Part shown: positions 1-7,509 of the stretch, one piece after another
Position numbering within the stretch: the stretch's first letter is position 1
How the letters are laid out: each line of letters opens with the position of its first letter
NCBI RefSeq assembly: GCF_949287625.1
Contig: NZ_CASEGO010000046.1
Location: forward strand, 1 to 23,215
DNA from: an uncultured Brachyspira sp.
GTDB taxonomy: Bacteria > Spirochaetota > Brachyspiria > Brachyspirales > Brachyspiraceae
Length of the DNA stretch: 23,215 bases
Reading direction: 5' to 3'
Notes under the pieces: generated by a model
Told to the model about the DNA's origin: nothing
Database searches by the model: none
The model's input: only the letters and a program-made list of their open reading frames with translations
Program-made: the position numbers and the translations under genes

Positions 1-171
1 GCAATAGAGCAGCAGTCCGGAGTAGATCAGGTAAATATAGCAGTGTCTCAGATGGATACAGTAACACAGCAAAATGCCGCTTTAGTAGAACAGTCATCAG
101 CAGCAGCAGAATCATTATTAAATGAGGCTAGAGAGCTTGAAAATGCTATGAGTTTCTTTAAATTAAAATAA
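1..171 (+). CDS. Methyl-accepting chemotaxis protein, C-terminal fragment
   Basis: The window opens inside this gene, so only the last 56 codons are visible; they are open from base 1 to TAA at 169-171. The residues AIEQQSGVDQVNIAVSQMD followed by TQQNAALVEQ are the C-terminal arm of an MCP signalling coiled coil. The end is closely similar to the C-terminus of the complete MCP at 4326-6170 (AVEQQTGVDQVNIAVSKID, then FFKMD versus FFKLK here), so the two are paralogues. The family binds CheA and CheW at the cytoplasmic tip and controls flagellar switching. There is no CheR-tethering pentapeptide at the C-terminus. The sensor domain lies outside the window, so the ligand cannot be guessed. Confidence 0.93.
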   Translation, partial: AIEQQSGVDQVNIAVSQMDTVTQQNAALVEQSSAAAESLLNEARELENAMSFFKLK

Positions 172-202
172 TAAGTATTTAATTAATATAATTATAAAAA
201 AT

Positions 203-236
203 AAAACGTCTGATAATAAAAATTATCAGACGTTTT
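203..236. terminator. Bidirectional intrinsic terminator
   Basis: A perfect 15-bp inverted repeat (arms 203-217 and 222-236) surrounds a 4-nt loop and runs into a T tract on the plus strand and, by symmetry, on the minus strand. It sits between two convergent genes, the MCP tail and the aldo-keto reductase, and probably ends both transcripts. Confidence 0.88.
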
Positions 237-256
237 TTATTAAACACTAAAAAACA

Positions 257-1243
257 CTAAAGAGTAATATCATCAATAATTCTTATCTCTTCATCGGTTA
301 AATTCATTTTATTAATTATTTTTAAATTTTCTATTATCTGGCTTGGTTTTGATGCCCCTATTAATACGCTTGTAATTTCTTCATCTTTTAAAACCCATCT
401 TAAAGCCATTTGTGCTAATGTCTCCCCTCTTTTTAATGCCAAATCATTAAGAGCTTTTATTTGTTCTAATTTTTTTCTTGTTATGACATCACGTTTTAAA
501 TATCTTCCATCTGCTGCTATTCTGCTGTCATCGGGTATGCCATTTAAATATTTATCAGTTAATAGACCTTGTGCCAGCGGACTGTATGCTATTATACCTT
601 TTCCTAATTTTTTGGATTTTAATTTAAGACCGTTATTTTCTATAGTTCTATCAAATATAGAGTACCTGTTTTGATTTATAATAAAAGGCACATTTGCTAA
701 ATATAATAATTTTGAAGCCTTTTCTATATTAACTCCGTCATAATTAGAAAGCCCTGCATATAATGCCTTTCCGCTTTTTACTATTCTTGTTAATGCCTCT
801 ATAGTTTCTTCTAATGGAGTTTCAGGATCCATTCTATGATGATAAAATATATCAACATATTCTAAATTAAGTCTTTTTAAACTTTGATTAATACTTGCTA
901 TAAGATATTTTTTGCTTCCCCAGTTGCCATATGGTCCTTCCCACATGTCGTATCCTGCTTTTGTGCTTATAATAAGTTCATCTCTGTATTTAGATAATCC
1001 GTCATTTAATATTTTACCCATACTAATTTCAGCAGAACCATAAGGAGGTCCGTAATTATTTGCCAAATCAAAATGAGTGATACCATTATCAAATGCTGTT
1101 TTAATCATTTCTTTCATATTGCTGTAATCACATTCTGCACCGAAGTTGTGCCAAAGACCCAATGATATTATAGGAAGTTTTAATCCGCTTTTTCCGCATC
1201 TGTTGTATATCATATTATCATATCTGCTTTCAGAAATTTGCAT
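257..1243 (-). CDS. yghZ: Aldo-keto reductase, YghZ/L-glyceraldehyde-3-phosphate reductase type
   Basis: A 328-residue NADPH-dependent aldo-keto reductase with a TIM barrel, expected in the cytosol. It follows the E. coli YghZ sequence, as I remember it, from end to end: RYxxMxYxxCGKSGLxLP at the N-terminus, SLGLWHNFG, ITHFDLANNYGPP, ELIISTKAGYDMW, YVDIFYHHR, PLAQGLLTDKYLNGIP and TSVLIGAS near the C-terminus. The catalytic tetrad is visible as Asp59, Tyr64, Lys95 and His136. The family reduces L-glyceraldehyde 3-phosphate and methylglyoxal-type aldehydes, so detoxification is the likely role. I keep the first ATG because the residues before the second Met (RYDNM) also align with YghZ and because AAGGA lies just upstream. 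A monocistronic unit with its own promoter at 1303-1330. The exact substrate is not provable from sequence. Confidence 0.93.
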   Translation of the reverse strand: MQISESRYDNMIYNRCGKSGLKLPIISLGLWHNFGAECDYSNMKEMIKTAFDNGITHFDLANNYGPPYGSAEISMGKILNDGLSKYRDELIISTKAGYDMWEGPYGNWGSKKYLIASINQSLKRLNLEYVDIFYHHRMDPETPLEETIEALTRIVKSGKALYAGLSNYDGVNIEKASKLLYLANVPFIINQNRYSIFDRTIENNGLKLKSKKLGKGIIAYSPLAQGLLTDKYLNGIPDDSRIAADGRYLKRDVITRKKLEQIKALNDLALKRGETLAQMALRWVLKDEEITSVLIGASKPSQIIENLKIINKMNLTDEEIRIIDDITL

Positions 1244-1302
1244 TTTGAATCCTTTATAGAAAATATTTTATGATTTTTAATAATATTTGTTTATACATAT
1301 TA

Positions 1303-1330
1303 AGTATAGATTTATTATGATATTATTCAA
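1303..1330 (-). promoter_or_regulatory. Promoter for the aldo-keto reductase
   Basis: On the minus strand, TTGAAT (1325-1330), a 16-bp spacer and TATACT (1303-1308) form a good sigma-70 promoter about 60 bases upstream of the aldo-keto reductase start. Confidence 0.6.
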
Positions 1331-1427
1331 GTATAAAATGTAAAAATTATTTTAATTTTACTAAAATAATTTCCGATACTTAATATAAGTTCATAATTTT
1401 ACAATAAAAGCAATATGCGGAGGCGTC

Positions 1428-1955
1428 ATGTTTAAGAGAGTTTTAATTGCTATTGGTTTGATGATTATAATGATAGGATGTGAAACTATTAAGCCAAAAA
1501 ATGATAATAATAATACCGTAAAGGAAGAAAGTAAAAAAGAAGAAACGGTTACTAGAGAAGAAACTCCAAAAATGAAAGTTACTGTTTATGGAGCTGACAG
1601 AGAAATACAGGCTGTAGAGCTTAATGATAAAGTTTATTATGTTTTAGGCGGAAAAGATGTTGAAAACATGACAGAGCAGGAAATAAAAAGTTCATCTATA
1701 GTAGCACCTTTAAAAGTAACAGAAGAAACTGTAAACGGTACTAAAGGTATAATTGTAACATATTATGATGTTAAAGTATTTTTGGGAAAAAGAACAGGCA
1801 CAGGTACTACAGTAGGAATATTTGAGCCGCAAAAAAATGCTTGGACTACAGGCGATGATATAGATAGAAGTCAGGCTATACAGATAAAATTATCAAGAGG
1901 AATAGCAGGTCCTATAGATATAAAAAGAGGAAGCATATCTTTAGCATTTAATTAA
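1428..1955 (+). CDS. Putative lipoprotein of unknown function
   Basis: A 175-residue protein with a short lipoprotein signal: basic MFKR, a hydrophobic stretch to residue 15, and a lipobox-like MIGC with Cys18 as the probable lipidated residue. A charged, Lys/Glu-rich linker (about residues 20-48) follows, then a globular part rich in beta-forming residues (about 49-175) containing YGADREIQAVELNDKVYYVLGG. I recognise no enzymatic motif or named family. The ATG is well supported by GGAGG at 1419-1423. The gene stands alone, divergent from the aldo-keto reductase, and ends at a strong terminator shared with the convergent lipoprotein gene. An envelope location is inferred from the signal; a binding or structural role is a guess. 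Confidence 0.8.
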   Translation: MFKRVLIAIGLMIIMIGCETIKPKNDNNNTVKEESKKEETVTREETPKMKVTVYGADREIQAVELNDKVYYVLGGKDVENMTEQEIKSSSIVAPLKVTEETVNGTKGIIVTYYDVKVFLGKRTGTGTTVGIFEPQKNAWTTGDDIDRSQAIQIKLSRGIAGPIDIKRGSISLAFN

Positions 1956-1980
1956 TTTTTAAGAATAAATTTTTGAGTTT

Positions 1981-2016
1981 AAACACTGTTTTTATTTGCT
2001 TATAAAAGCAGTGTTT
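1981..2016. terminator. Bidirectional intrinsic terminator
   Basis: A 15-bp stem (arms 1981-1995 and 2002-2016, one G-T wobble) with a 6-nt loop is followed by a run of T on the plus strand. It lies between two convergent lipoprotein genes. Confidence 0.85.
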
Positions 2017-2038
2017 TTTTATATTATCAATAATAAAA

Positions 2039-2464
2039 TTATTTATTTGTGTATAATTCATATAATTTGCTTGCCACTAGATCTATTGAGTATGGTGTGC
2101 TGTTTATTTCAAATGCATATAAGTCCCATCTGTACGGATCTATTATTTGAAATTGTATTATATATTCATTTGTATTATATCTGCCTATTATATCTATATA
2201 ACGCATATAATCATCTTCAGCTATAAAGTCATGCCATTCTACGCTATTAAACGGAGATATTAGTTCTTCTATTTTAAGATTAGGATATGATGTAAATGAG
2301 CTCGATTTTATTAAATCAATAGCATTAAACTCTCTGCTTTTAATATCTATTATATTATTAGCATCTTCTTTAATATTTAATCTATACTGTTTACTTTCCT
2401 TTTTCGTATTGCATGAAAGAACAAATAATAAGGTTATTATTGATATAATATAAACTTTATTCAT
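2039..2464 (-). CDS. Small putative lipoprotein, unknown function
   Basis: The open frame extends upstream to 2539, but I start it at the ATG at 2462-2464 because that gives a clean lipoprotein signal: MNKVYIISIITLLFVLSC, with Cys18 in an FVLSC lipobox. The 25 residues before it look like untranslated leader. The mature part, about 124 residues, contains NIIDIKSREFNAIDLIKSS, then a segment rich in Asp, Tyr and Ile including YMRYIDIIGRYNTNEYIIQF and DPYRWDLYAFEI. I know no family for it. The ribosome site is poor (GGA about ten bases upstream), so expression may be modest. It is downstream of, and in the same direction as, the PepSY-like gene, with a gap of about 140 bases. Envelope anchoring is inferred only from the signal. 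Confidence 0.72.
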   Translation of the reverse strand: MNKVYIISIITLLFVLSCNTKKESKQYRLNIKEDANNIIDIKSREFNAIDLIKSSSFTSYPNLKIEELISPFNSVEWHDFIAEDDYMRYIDIIGRYNTNEYIIQFQIIDPYRWDLYAFEINSTPYSIDLVASKLYELYTNK

Positions 2465-2604
2465 TTTCAAAATCCGACACTTATAATTGAATATATTATC
2501 GGACTTAATAATATTTTTTTTATACATTATAAAAGTCATTTAATTGTAAGTATTATTCAAATATATTATTATATTTTTAATATTTATAAAACTTTTTATA
2601 CTTT

Positions 2605-3009
2605 TTATTTAACATTTCCTTCAAAATCTATAGTGATTTTCTTTCTGCTTCTAAATTGAATCTTATAGTCTTTGCTTCTTTTTTGAATTTGTATAACTTT
2701 TTCTTCTGGGAATTGTTTTTTTACAGTATTTTTTACTTTATCTTCAACATATTCTATAGATATTTCATCTCCTCCTCCGCTTATAGTTTTCCATTCGCCC
2801 TTTCCATTAACATATATTCTAAGTCCCCCTTTAAATATAAGGGCATAGCTTCCTCCAGTTTCAGTTGCTCTAAATAAGTAGTAATCAGCAAAATAAGTAT
2901 CAGCAAATGTTATAGCAGCTCTTGGAACTTCACTTATAGCCACTGAGGCAGCAAAAATATAAGATGATATTACAAACAATATTAATAAAGTATACGCAAT
3001 TTTTTTCAT
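2605..3009 (-). CDS. Exported PepSY-like (DUF2874-type) protein
   Basis: A 134-residue protein with a clear signal peptide (MKKIAYTLLILFVISSYIFA, cleavage probably after Ala20). The mature part has the feel of the PepSY-like/DUF2874 family (structurally like beta-lactamase inhibitory protein BLIP). It shows VPRAAITFADTYFADYYLFRATETGG, then YALIFKGGLRIYVNGKGEWKTI, a turn, and then PEEKVIQIQKRSKDYKIQF and ITIDFEGNVK, where a second repeat unit would lie. Members are small periplasmic or surface proteins in many gut bacteria; their function is mostly unknown. The start is secured by a strong AAGGGGG ribosome site. A promoter at 3039-3067 sits immediately upstream, in the gap after the outer-membrane protein gene, so the gene can be transcribed on its own. 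The family assignment is from remembered pattern, not a search. Confidence 0.75.
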   Translation of the reverse strand: MKKIAYTLLILFVISSYIFAASVAISEVPRAAITFADTYFADYYLFRATETGGSYALIFKGGLRIYVNGKGEWKTISGGGDEISIEYVEDKVKNTVKKQFPEEKVIQIQKRSKDYKIQFRSRKKITIDFEGNVK

Positions 3010-3038
3010 TTAATATCCCCCTTAATTATATAAAAATT

Positions 3039-3067
3039 ATTATACACTATAAAAAATATAGTTACAA
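3039..3067 (-). promoter_or_regulatory. Promoter for the PepSY-like gene
   Basis: On the minus strand, TTGTAA (3062-3067), a 17-bp spacer and TATAAT (3039-3044) end about 30 bases from the start codon at 3009. Confidence 0.62.
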
Positions 3068-3071
3068 GTTT

Positions 3072-4184
3072 TTATAATTTCGCACTTCCTGCTATATAGT
3101 ATCTTCCATCTGTAGAGCCTTGAAAACCTATATTAAATTCAGCAGGACCCGCTTTAAACTTACCAAATATTGCATATTCCAAATAAGCCTTAGCTTCTCT
3201 GTCTTTTATATGCACCATCTCTCTTAAAGCAATGTTTAACATATACCATTCAAAACCTTGTTCCAAACGTATATAATGAGCATCATTTTCTCTCCAAGTG
3301 TATTCAGCAATAGCATTAAGCCAAATAGTTTCACTCATAAGCGGGAATCTGAATGCAGCAGAAGCCTGAACAAGAGAATCAAATAAAGATATATGATAAT
3401 TTTCAGGTTCTCTTCTATTTTCATGTTCATAAATAAATCTGAACTCAATATTCGGTATATTAAATCTAAAAAGAAGAGATTTAGGAATACTATGTCTGAA
3501 ATCTCCCTGAGAATATGCCAGCTCATAATGATTACCAATAAACCCTACCCTTATACCAGGTCCGTTTAATACTTGAGGTATATAGTAGTCTGGAGTATCA
3601 ATATTTGCAGGGTTCAAAGTAGGGTCATAATAATGAGGCATTAACATAAAAGTGGTGGTATTTATATCAAAAGCAGCTCTTCCTCTAGCAGAAACTAATA
3701 TTCTATCAATAAATATAGCCTGTACTCCGCCGTCATAAAGTCCTGCATTTCCTTTTATATATCCATATTTAGTGTCTGGGTTATGAGTATCAAAATATCC
3801 GAATGCTGTTATAAATCCTGTAAATTGTATATAATCATTATGGAATGTTTGACCAATGGTAGCAAATGTATCTCTCATATTAAAAGTATTTGTAAGTATA
3901 GCATAAGAAAATGTTGCAGTTAAATGAAATTCTATTGGATATTTTTGAAAGAAACTTAAATTAGTATCATTAGGATTCGGCAAAGTTCTTTTATAATCAT
4001 CTCTGAAATAATCTGGTTTTATATATTGCGGAAGTTCATTGTTTCCTTCTCTTCCTATAAACATATCAAATGCATTAGGAAGTTCAGGCATTATAGCATT
4101 TGTATATTTGGACTGAGCATTTAAGATGTACGAAGATAATAAAAATATTATAGATGCTGTTATTATTGTAATATTGTTTTTCAT
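3072..4184 (-). CDS. Probable outer-membrane beta-barrel protein, unrecognised family
   Basis: A 370-residue protein with a signal peptide (MKNNITIITASIIFLLSSYILNA, cleavage near residue 23-24). The mature chain lacks long hydrophobic helices and is rich in alternating aromatic and polar stretches typical of transmembrane beta strands, for example EFHLTATFSYAILTNTF, DYIQFTGFITAFGYFD, LVSARGRAAFDI, RVGFIGNHYELAYSQGDF, NIEFRFIYEHENR, EWYMLNIALREMV and FGKFKAGPAEFNIGFQG. It does not end in the usual aromatic residue (it ends GSAKL). It does not match the variable surface Vsp proteins of Brachyspira as I remember them. AGGA precedes the ATG. No terminator is visible between it and the PepSY-like gene 62 bases downstream, so read-through into that gene is possible. 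Barrel assignment is an inference. Confidence 0.65.
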   Translation of the reverse strand: MKNNITIITASIIFLLSSYILNAQSKYTNAIMPELPNAFDMFIGREGNNELPQYIKPDYFRDDYKRTLPNPNDTNLSFFQKYPIEFHLTATFSYAILTNTFNMRDTFATIGQTFHNDYIQFTGFITAFGYFDTHNPDTKYGYIKGNAGLYDGGVQAIFIDRILVSARGRAAFDINTTTFMLMPHYYDPTLNPANIDTPDYYIPQVLNGPGIRVGFIGNHYELAYSQGDFRHSIPKSLLFRFNIPNIEFRFIYEHENRREPENYHISLFDSLVQASAAFRFPLMSETIWLNAIAEYTWRENDAHYIRLEQGFEWYMLNIALREMVHIKDREAKAYLEYAIFGKFKAGPAEFNIGFQGSTDGRYYIAGSAKL

Positions 4185-4236
4185 AAATAATCCTAAAATA
4201 AAATATCAGATATAATAATTTAAAACCTGCAAAAAG

Positions 4237-4283
4237 TAAAGATTTTATTAACTATAAAATATTGACAGTTAATAAAATCTTTA
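4237..4283 (-). terminator. Terminator after the chemotaxis receptor
   Basis: A perfect 17-bp inverted repeat (4237-4253 and 4267-4283) encloses a 13-nt loop. On the minus strand it follows the MCP stop codon and is trailed by CTTTTT. The stem is almost all A-T, so it may be a weak terminator that also lets some transcription into the outer-membrane protein gene. Confidence 0.65.
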
Positions 4284-4325
4284 TATTAAAAAATTAAAAA
4301 ATAAAAATAAAAAAATTATTAAAAT

Positions 4326-6170
4326 TTAATCCATTTTAAAGAAAGTCATAATCTGCTTTAGATTCTGAGCCTGTTCTAATAATTCTTTAGCAGATGTACT
4401 GGTTTCATCAACTAAAGAGGCATTCTGCTGAGTGATACCGTCTATTTTAGATACAGCTATATTTACCTGATCTACTCCAGTCTGCTGTTCTACTGCTGTA
4501 GTGCTTATTTCCTGCATTATTTTTGCCGTGCTTTCTATTTTTGATTGTATATCATCAAATATTTTTTGTGATTCTCTTGCTGTTTCTGCAGATTTGTTAA
4601 TCTTGTCATATATGTTTTCTATAAGCAAAGTTATATCTTTAGCAGAAGCCTGAGAGTTTTGAGCTAAGTTTCTTACCTCGCTTGCTACTACAGCAAAACC
4701 TCTTCCTTGTTCCCCCGCACGTGCCGCCTCTACTGAAGCATTAAGTGCAAGTATGTTTGTTTGAAATGCAATGTCTTCTATAGTTTTTGTAATATTTTTT
4801 ATTTTTTCACTTGCCTCAAAAACTTCTTCTATATTTTTTGTAGTTTCAGCAATTACATTAGCACCATTTTCAACTGCATCTTTTGAAGCCATCATCATAT
4901 CATTTCCTTCAACAGAATGCGAAGCAGATGACTTTATAGTAGAAGCCATCTCTTCTATGGCAGATGAAGTCTCTTCAAGACTAGCAGCTTGAGATTCTGT
5001 TCTAGCTGATAAATCATCACTTCCGTTAGTAAGATTTACAGCTGCATTATTTATTTGTTCTGAAGTTTGATTAACCTCATTAATAATTTTTACCATAGCA
5101 TCTCTCATATTTTTAAATGAAAATGCTATATCGCCGATTTCATTTTTCTTGAATTTAAATTTTCTAAGTACAAACTTACCTCTTGACATTTCTTCTGCTT
5201 CTTCTACAAGAACTTTCAAAGGACTTATAAGATTTTTAATATATAAGAATCCGATAACAAAACTTAGTACAATTCCTACTACTCCTATTATAATCCCCAT
5301 CTTCAATATTTCTGTACTTTTCTGTTCAATAAAACTTAAAGGCATAGAAAAACCAACTTTCCAAGGCTGATCTCTAAGAGAATTATATAAACATACTTTA
5401 GTCATACCATCATTTTGGAATTCTAATTTTCCCTCAGTATTATTAACTATTGTTTTTATCTCTACAGGAGCTAATTTACCCACTTCGCTTGGTACATTAT
5501 GCATTACAAGTAAAGTATCCTTATTGAACACCCATAGTCTTATCCAATGAGTAAGAACTTCCCCGGCAGTAATGGATATTTCATCTATGACTTTCTGCCA
5601 ATCTACTATAATTAATAAACCTCCAAGGTAACGATTATCTATCTTTGAATGTACAGGAGCAATTATAGCAGTGATCCATTTACCATCAGAATTTTTATAT
5701 ATAGAATCGGCTAAGGTAGGTTTTTTTACAGGTTCATATCTTCTCCATAAGTCCGGATATAGATCAGCTGCTTTTTTACCTACATCAGCATTATTTCCTT
5801 CTGAATTATTTAATATAGTTCCATTGGTTTCTATTAGAGATAAGCTTTGGGCATAAGGATTTTTTTCTCCAACTAATTTCATTGAATTTATAAGCTCAGT
5901 TTCATCTGCAGGGTTTCTATATTCCATATAATTTATTACAGATGAAAAAGAAGCATAAGTGTCTGATAAAATTAACTGATTTTCAATGAGAGAATCAAAA
6001 AAAGTTGAATATCCTTTTATTGTAGTTCCAAATCCATCATAAGTAGATTTATCTATAGCTTTTTTTGACATATGTACTAAAACAGATATAGAAACGATTA
6101 AAAGCAATGCAATAAAAACATTAACTACAATGGGAATTTCTATAGATAAGCTATTAAATTTCTTTTTCAT
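4326..6170 (-). CDS. Methyl-accepting chemotaxis protein
   Basis: A transmembrane chemoreceptor of 614 residues. I start it at the ATG at 6168-6170, preceded by AAGGA at ideal spacing, not at the upstream in-frame ATGs at 6200 or 6188. Layout: cytoplasmic basic start; TM1 at about 11-33; periplasmic double-Cache-like sensor at about 35-285 (YPDLWRRYEP, ADSIYKNSDGKWITAIIAPV, LGGLLIIVDWQKV, WKVGFSMPLSFIEQK); TM2 at about 290-311; HAMP at about 312-365; signalling coiled coil 366-614 with the conserved hairpin tip IAFQTNILALNASVEAARAGEQGRGFAVVASEVRNLAQ at about 467-504. The hairpin is the CheA/CheW contact. It ends FFKMD, without a CheR pentapeptide. It is a paralogue of the MCP whose tail opens the window. 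The ligand is unknown; a small organic molecule would suit a Cache fold. Confidence 0.95.
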   Translation of the reverse strand: MKKKFNSLSIEIPIVVNVFIALLLIVSISVLVHMSKKAIDKSTYDGFGTTIKGYSTFFDSLIENQLILSDTYASFSSVINYMEYRNPADETELINSMKLVGEKNPYAQSLSLIETNGTILNNSEGNNADVGKKAADLYPDLWRRYEPVKKPTLADSIYKNSDGKWITAIIAPVHSKIDNRYLGGLLIIVDWQKVIDEISITAGEVLTHWIRLWVFNKDTLLVMHNVPSEVGKLAPVEIKTIVNNTEGKLEFQNDGMTKVCLYNSLRDQPWKVGFSMPLSFIEQKSTEILKMGIIIGVVGIVLSFVIGFLYIKNLISPLKVLVEEAEEMSRGKFVLRKFKFKKNEIGDIAFSFKNMRDAMVKIINEVNQTSEQINNAAVNLTNGSDDLSARTESQAASLEETSSAIEEMASTIKSSASHSVEGNDMMMASKDAVENGANVIAETTKNIEEVFEASEKIKNITKTIEDIAFQTNILALNASVEAARAGEQGRGFAVVASEVRNLAQNSQASAKDITLLIENIYDKINKSAETARESQKIFDDIQSKIESTAKIMQEISTTAVEQQTGVDQVNIAVSKIDGITQQNASLVDETSTSAKELLEQAQNLKQIMTFFKMD

Positions 6171-6210
6171 AAAATAATCCTTATTCATAATATATGTCAA
6201 ATAATTAAAT

Positions 6211-6239
6211 AGTATAGTATTTTAAATATGTAAAGTCAA
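6211..6239 (-). promoter_or_regulatory. Promoter for the chemotaxis receptor
   Basis: On the minus strand, TTGACT (6234-6239), a 17-bp spacer and TATACT (6211-6216) lie about 40 bases upstream of the chosen MCP start, which also supports starting translation at 6170. Confidence 0.72.
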
Positions 6240-6336
6240 ATTTTTTTATATTTTTACGTGTATATAGTGTTTTTTGCTTTAATAATATTTTTTTTTGGAA
6301 AAATATACATTATATAGTAAAATAACTATAATGAAT

Positions 6337-6364
6337 TTGACTTTTATCTTTTTTGTAGTACAAT
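6337..6364 (+). promoter_or_regulatory. Promoter of the oxidoreductase operon
   Basis: TTGACT (6337-6342), a 16-bp spacer and TACAAT (6359-6364). Transcription would begin near 6371, giving a leader of about 90 bases. A second TTGACA at 6374-6379 could be the -35 of a weaker tandem promoter, with TAAATA (6398-6403) as its -10. Confidence 0.72.
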
Positions 6365-6366
6365 AT

Positions 6367-6419
6367 ATAAACATTGACAGTATATTAATTTTTAGAATAA
6401 ATATACTTTTAATGTTTAT
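6367..6419 (+). other. Long imperfect hairpin in the oxidoreductase mRNA leader
   Basis: ATAAACATT (6367-6375) pairs with AATGTTTAT (6411-6419), and AGTATATT (6379-6386) pairs with AATATACT (6400-6407). The three bases between the arms pair in part, and the loop is 13 nt. The hairpin begins at or just before the predicted transcription start, so the mRNA would carry a 5'-terminal stem-loop. Possible roles are mRNA stabilisation or, at DNA level, an operator. Confidence 0.45.
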
Positions 6420-6460
6420 TCCCAAAATCTCATTTTAATTTAAATAAAGGAGAAAAAATC

Positions 6461-7495
6461 GTGAAACTCCCAAAAGTCAATGATTTAGGCTTTTTCGAGA
6501 TACGTCTCGAAAGTATCGGCGGAATGGGTGCTAATAGTGCAGGTAAAATGCTTGCAGAAGTAGGTGTTTTATCACAAGGCTACTATGGTGCAGCATTCTC
6601 TAGTTATGGTTCAGAAAAAAAAGGTTCGCCTGTTAAATCTTTTGTAAGATTCTCAGAAGATGAAGTTAGAGTGAACTCTACTGTAGAAGAACCGCATGTT
6701 GTGGCAGTATTCCACATGAATCTTCTTAAAAACCCTATGACATTAGCTGGAGTTAAAGAAGATGCTATTGTTATCTTCAATACTAATAAAACTCCTGATG
6801 AGGCAAGAGACTTTGCTAAACTTCATGGCGGTAAAGTAGTTTGTGTTGATGCTATAAAAATCGCTAATGATTTAAAACTTCCTTCTCAGGCAGCTAATAC
6901 TATCATAATGGGTGCTATGGTTAATCAGCTTGATTTTATAGATTCTGCTAAATTTGAAGAACAAATCAGAAAACAATTCGGCGGAAGAAAAGCTGAATTA
7001 GTAGAACCTAATATTGAAGCTTTCAGAAAAGGCGGAAGTGAATCTGTAGTTAAAGATTTCCCTGCAGACGGAAAATATCCTTATATACCTTATAAAAAAC
7101 CGGAACCTGTTTATGGTAAAAACAACCAATTAACAGGCGGTTATATAAGCGCTGCTGGTAACTCTACTTTAAAAGATTTACAAGTAACTCGTACAGGTCA
7201 TATTCCTGTATTCAATCCTAAAAACTGTATTGACTGTGCTAACTGCGAAGTTGTTTGTCCAGACCTTTGTATAGTTTGGGAAAAAGGACCAGACAGAAAA
7301 GATGCTAGCAAAACAGCTATGAATATGATGGGTATTGATTATCAATATTGTAAAGGCTGTTTAAAATGTGTAAGAGCCTGCCCTAAAGGACCTTATGCTG
7401 CTAAACAATATCCTAAAGAAGAACAAGCTTTAAGAATTGAAATAGAAGCAGAATGTAATGTTCCAGAACTTACATACAGTCGTTATAAAAAATAA
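6461..7495 (+). CDS. 2-oxoacid:ferredoxin oxidoreductase, fused gamma-delta subunit
   Basis: A 344-residue subunit of a pyruvate/2-oxoacid:ferredoxin oxidoreductase, which oxidatively decarboxylates a 2-oxoacid to acyl-CoA and passes electrons to ferredoxin in the cytosol. Residues 1-200 are the gamma domain (EIRLESIGGMGANSAGKMLAE, SSYGSEKKGSPVKSFVRFS, LPSQAANTIIMGAM). The C-terminal part, about 245-315, is a two-cluster ferredoxin (delta) domain: Cys256, 259, 262, 266-Pro and Cys297, 300, 303, 307-Pro, both the CxxCxxCxxxCP pattern for [4Fe-4S]. It starts at GTG (6461) behind AAGGAG (6447-6452). It lies 14 bases before the alpha-beta gene, with which it certainly forms one enzyme. Its codons include more C-ending ones than most genes here, consistent with high expression. 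Substrate (pyruvate or another 2-oxoacid) is unresolved. Confidence 0.93.
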   Translation: MKLPKVNDLGFFEIRLESIGGMGANSAGKMLAEVGVLSQGYYGAAFSSYGSEKKGSPVKSFVRFSEDEVRVNSTVEEPHVVAVFHMNLLKNPMTLAGVKEDAIVIFNTNKTPDEARDFAKLHGGKVVCVDAIKIANDLKLPSQAANTIIMGAMVNQLDFIDSAKFEEQIRKQFGGRKAELVEPNIEAFRKGGSESVVKDFPADGKYPYIPYKKPEPVYGKNNQLTGGYISAAGNSTLKDLQVTRTGHIPVFNPKNCIDCANCEVVCPDLCIVWEKGPDRKDASKTAMNMMGIDYQYCKGCLKCVRACPKGPYAAKQYPKEEQALRIEIEAECNVPELTYSRYKK

Positions 7496-7509
7496 TAAGG
7501 AGCGAATAA

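Noticed and set aside
1996..2226. Plus-strand ORF opposite the small lipoprotein gene
   Set aside because: Antisense shadow; it begins inside a terminator hairpin and has no ribosome site.
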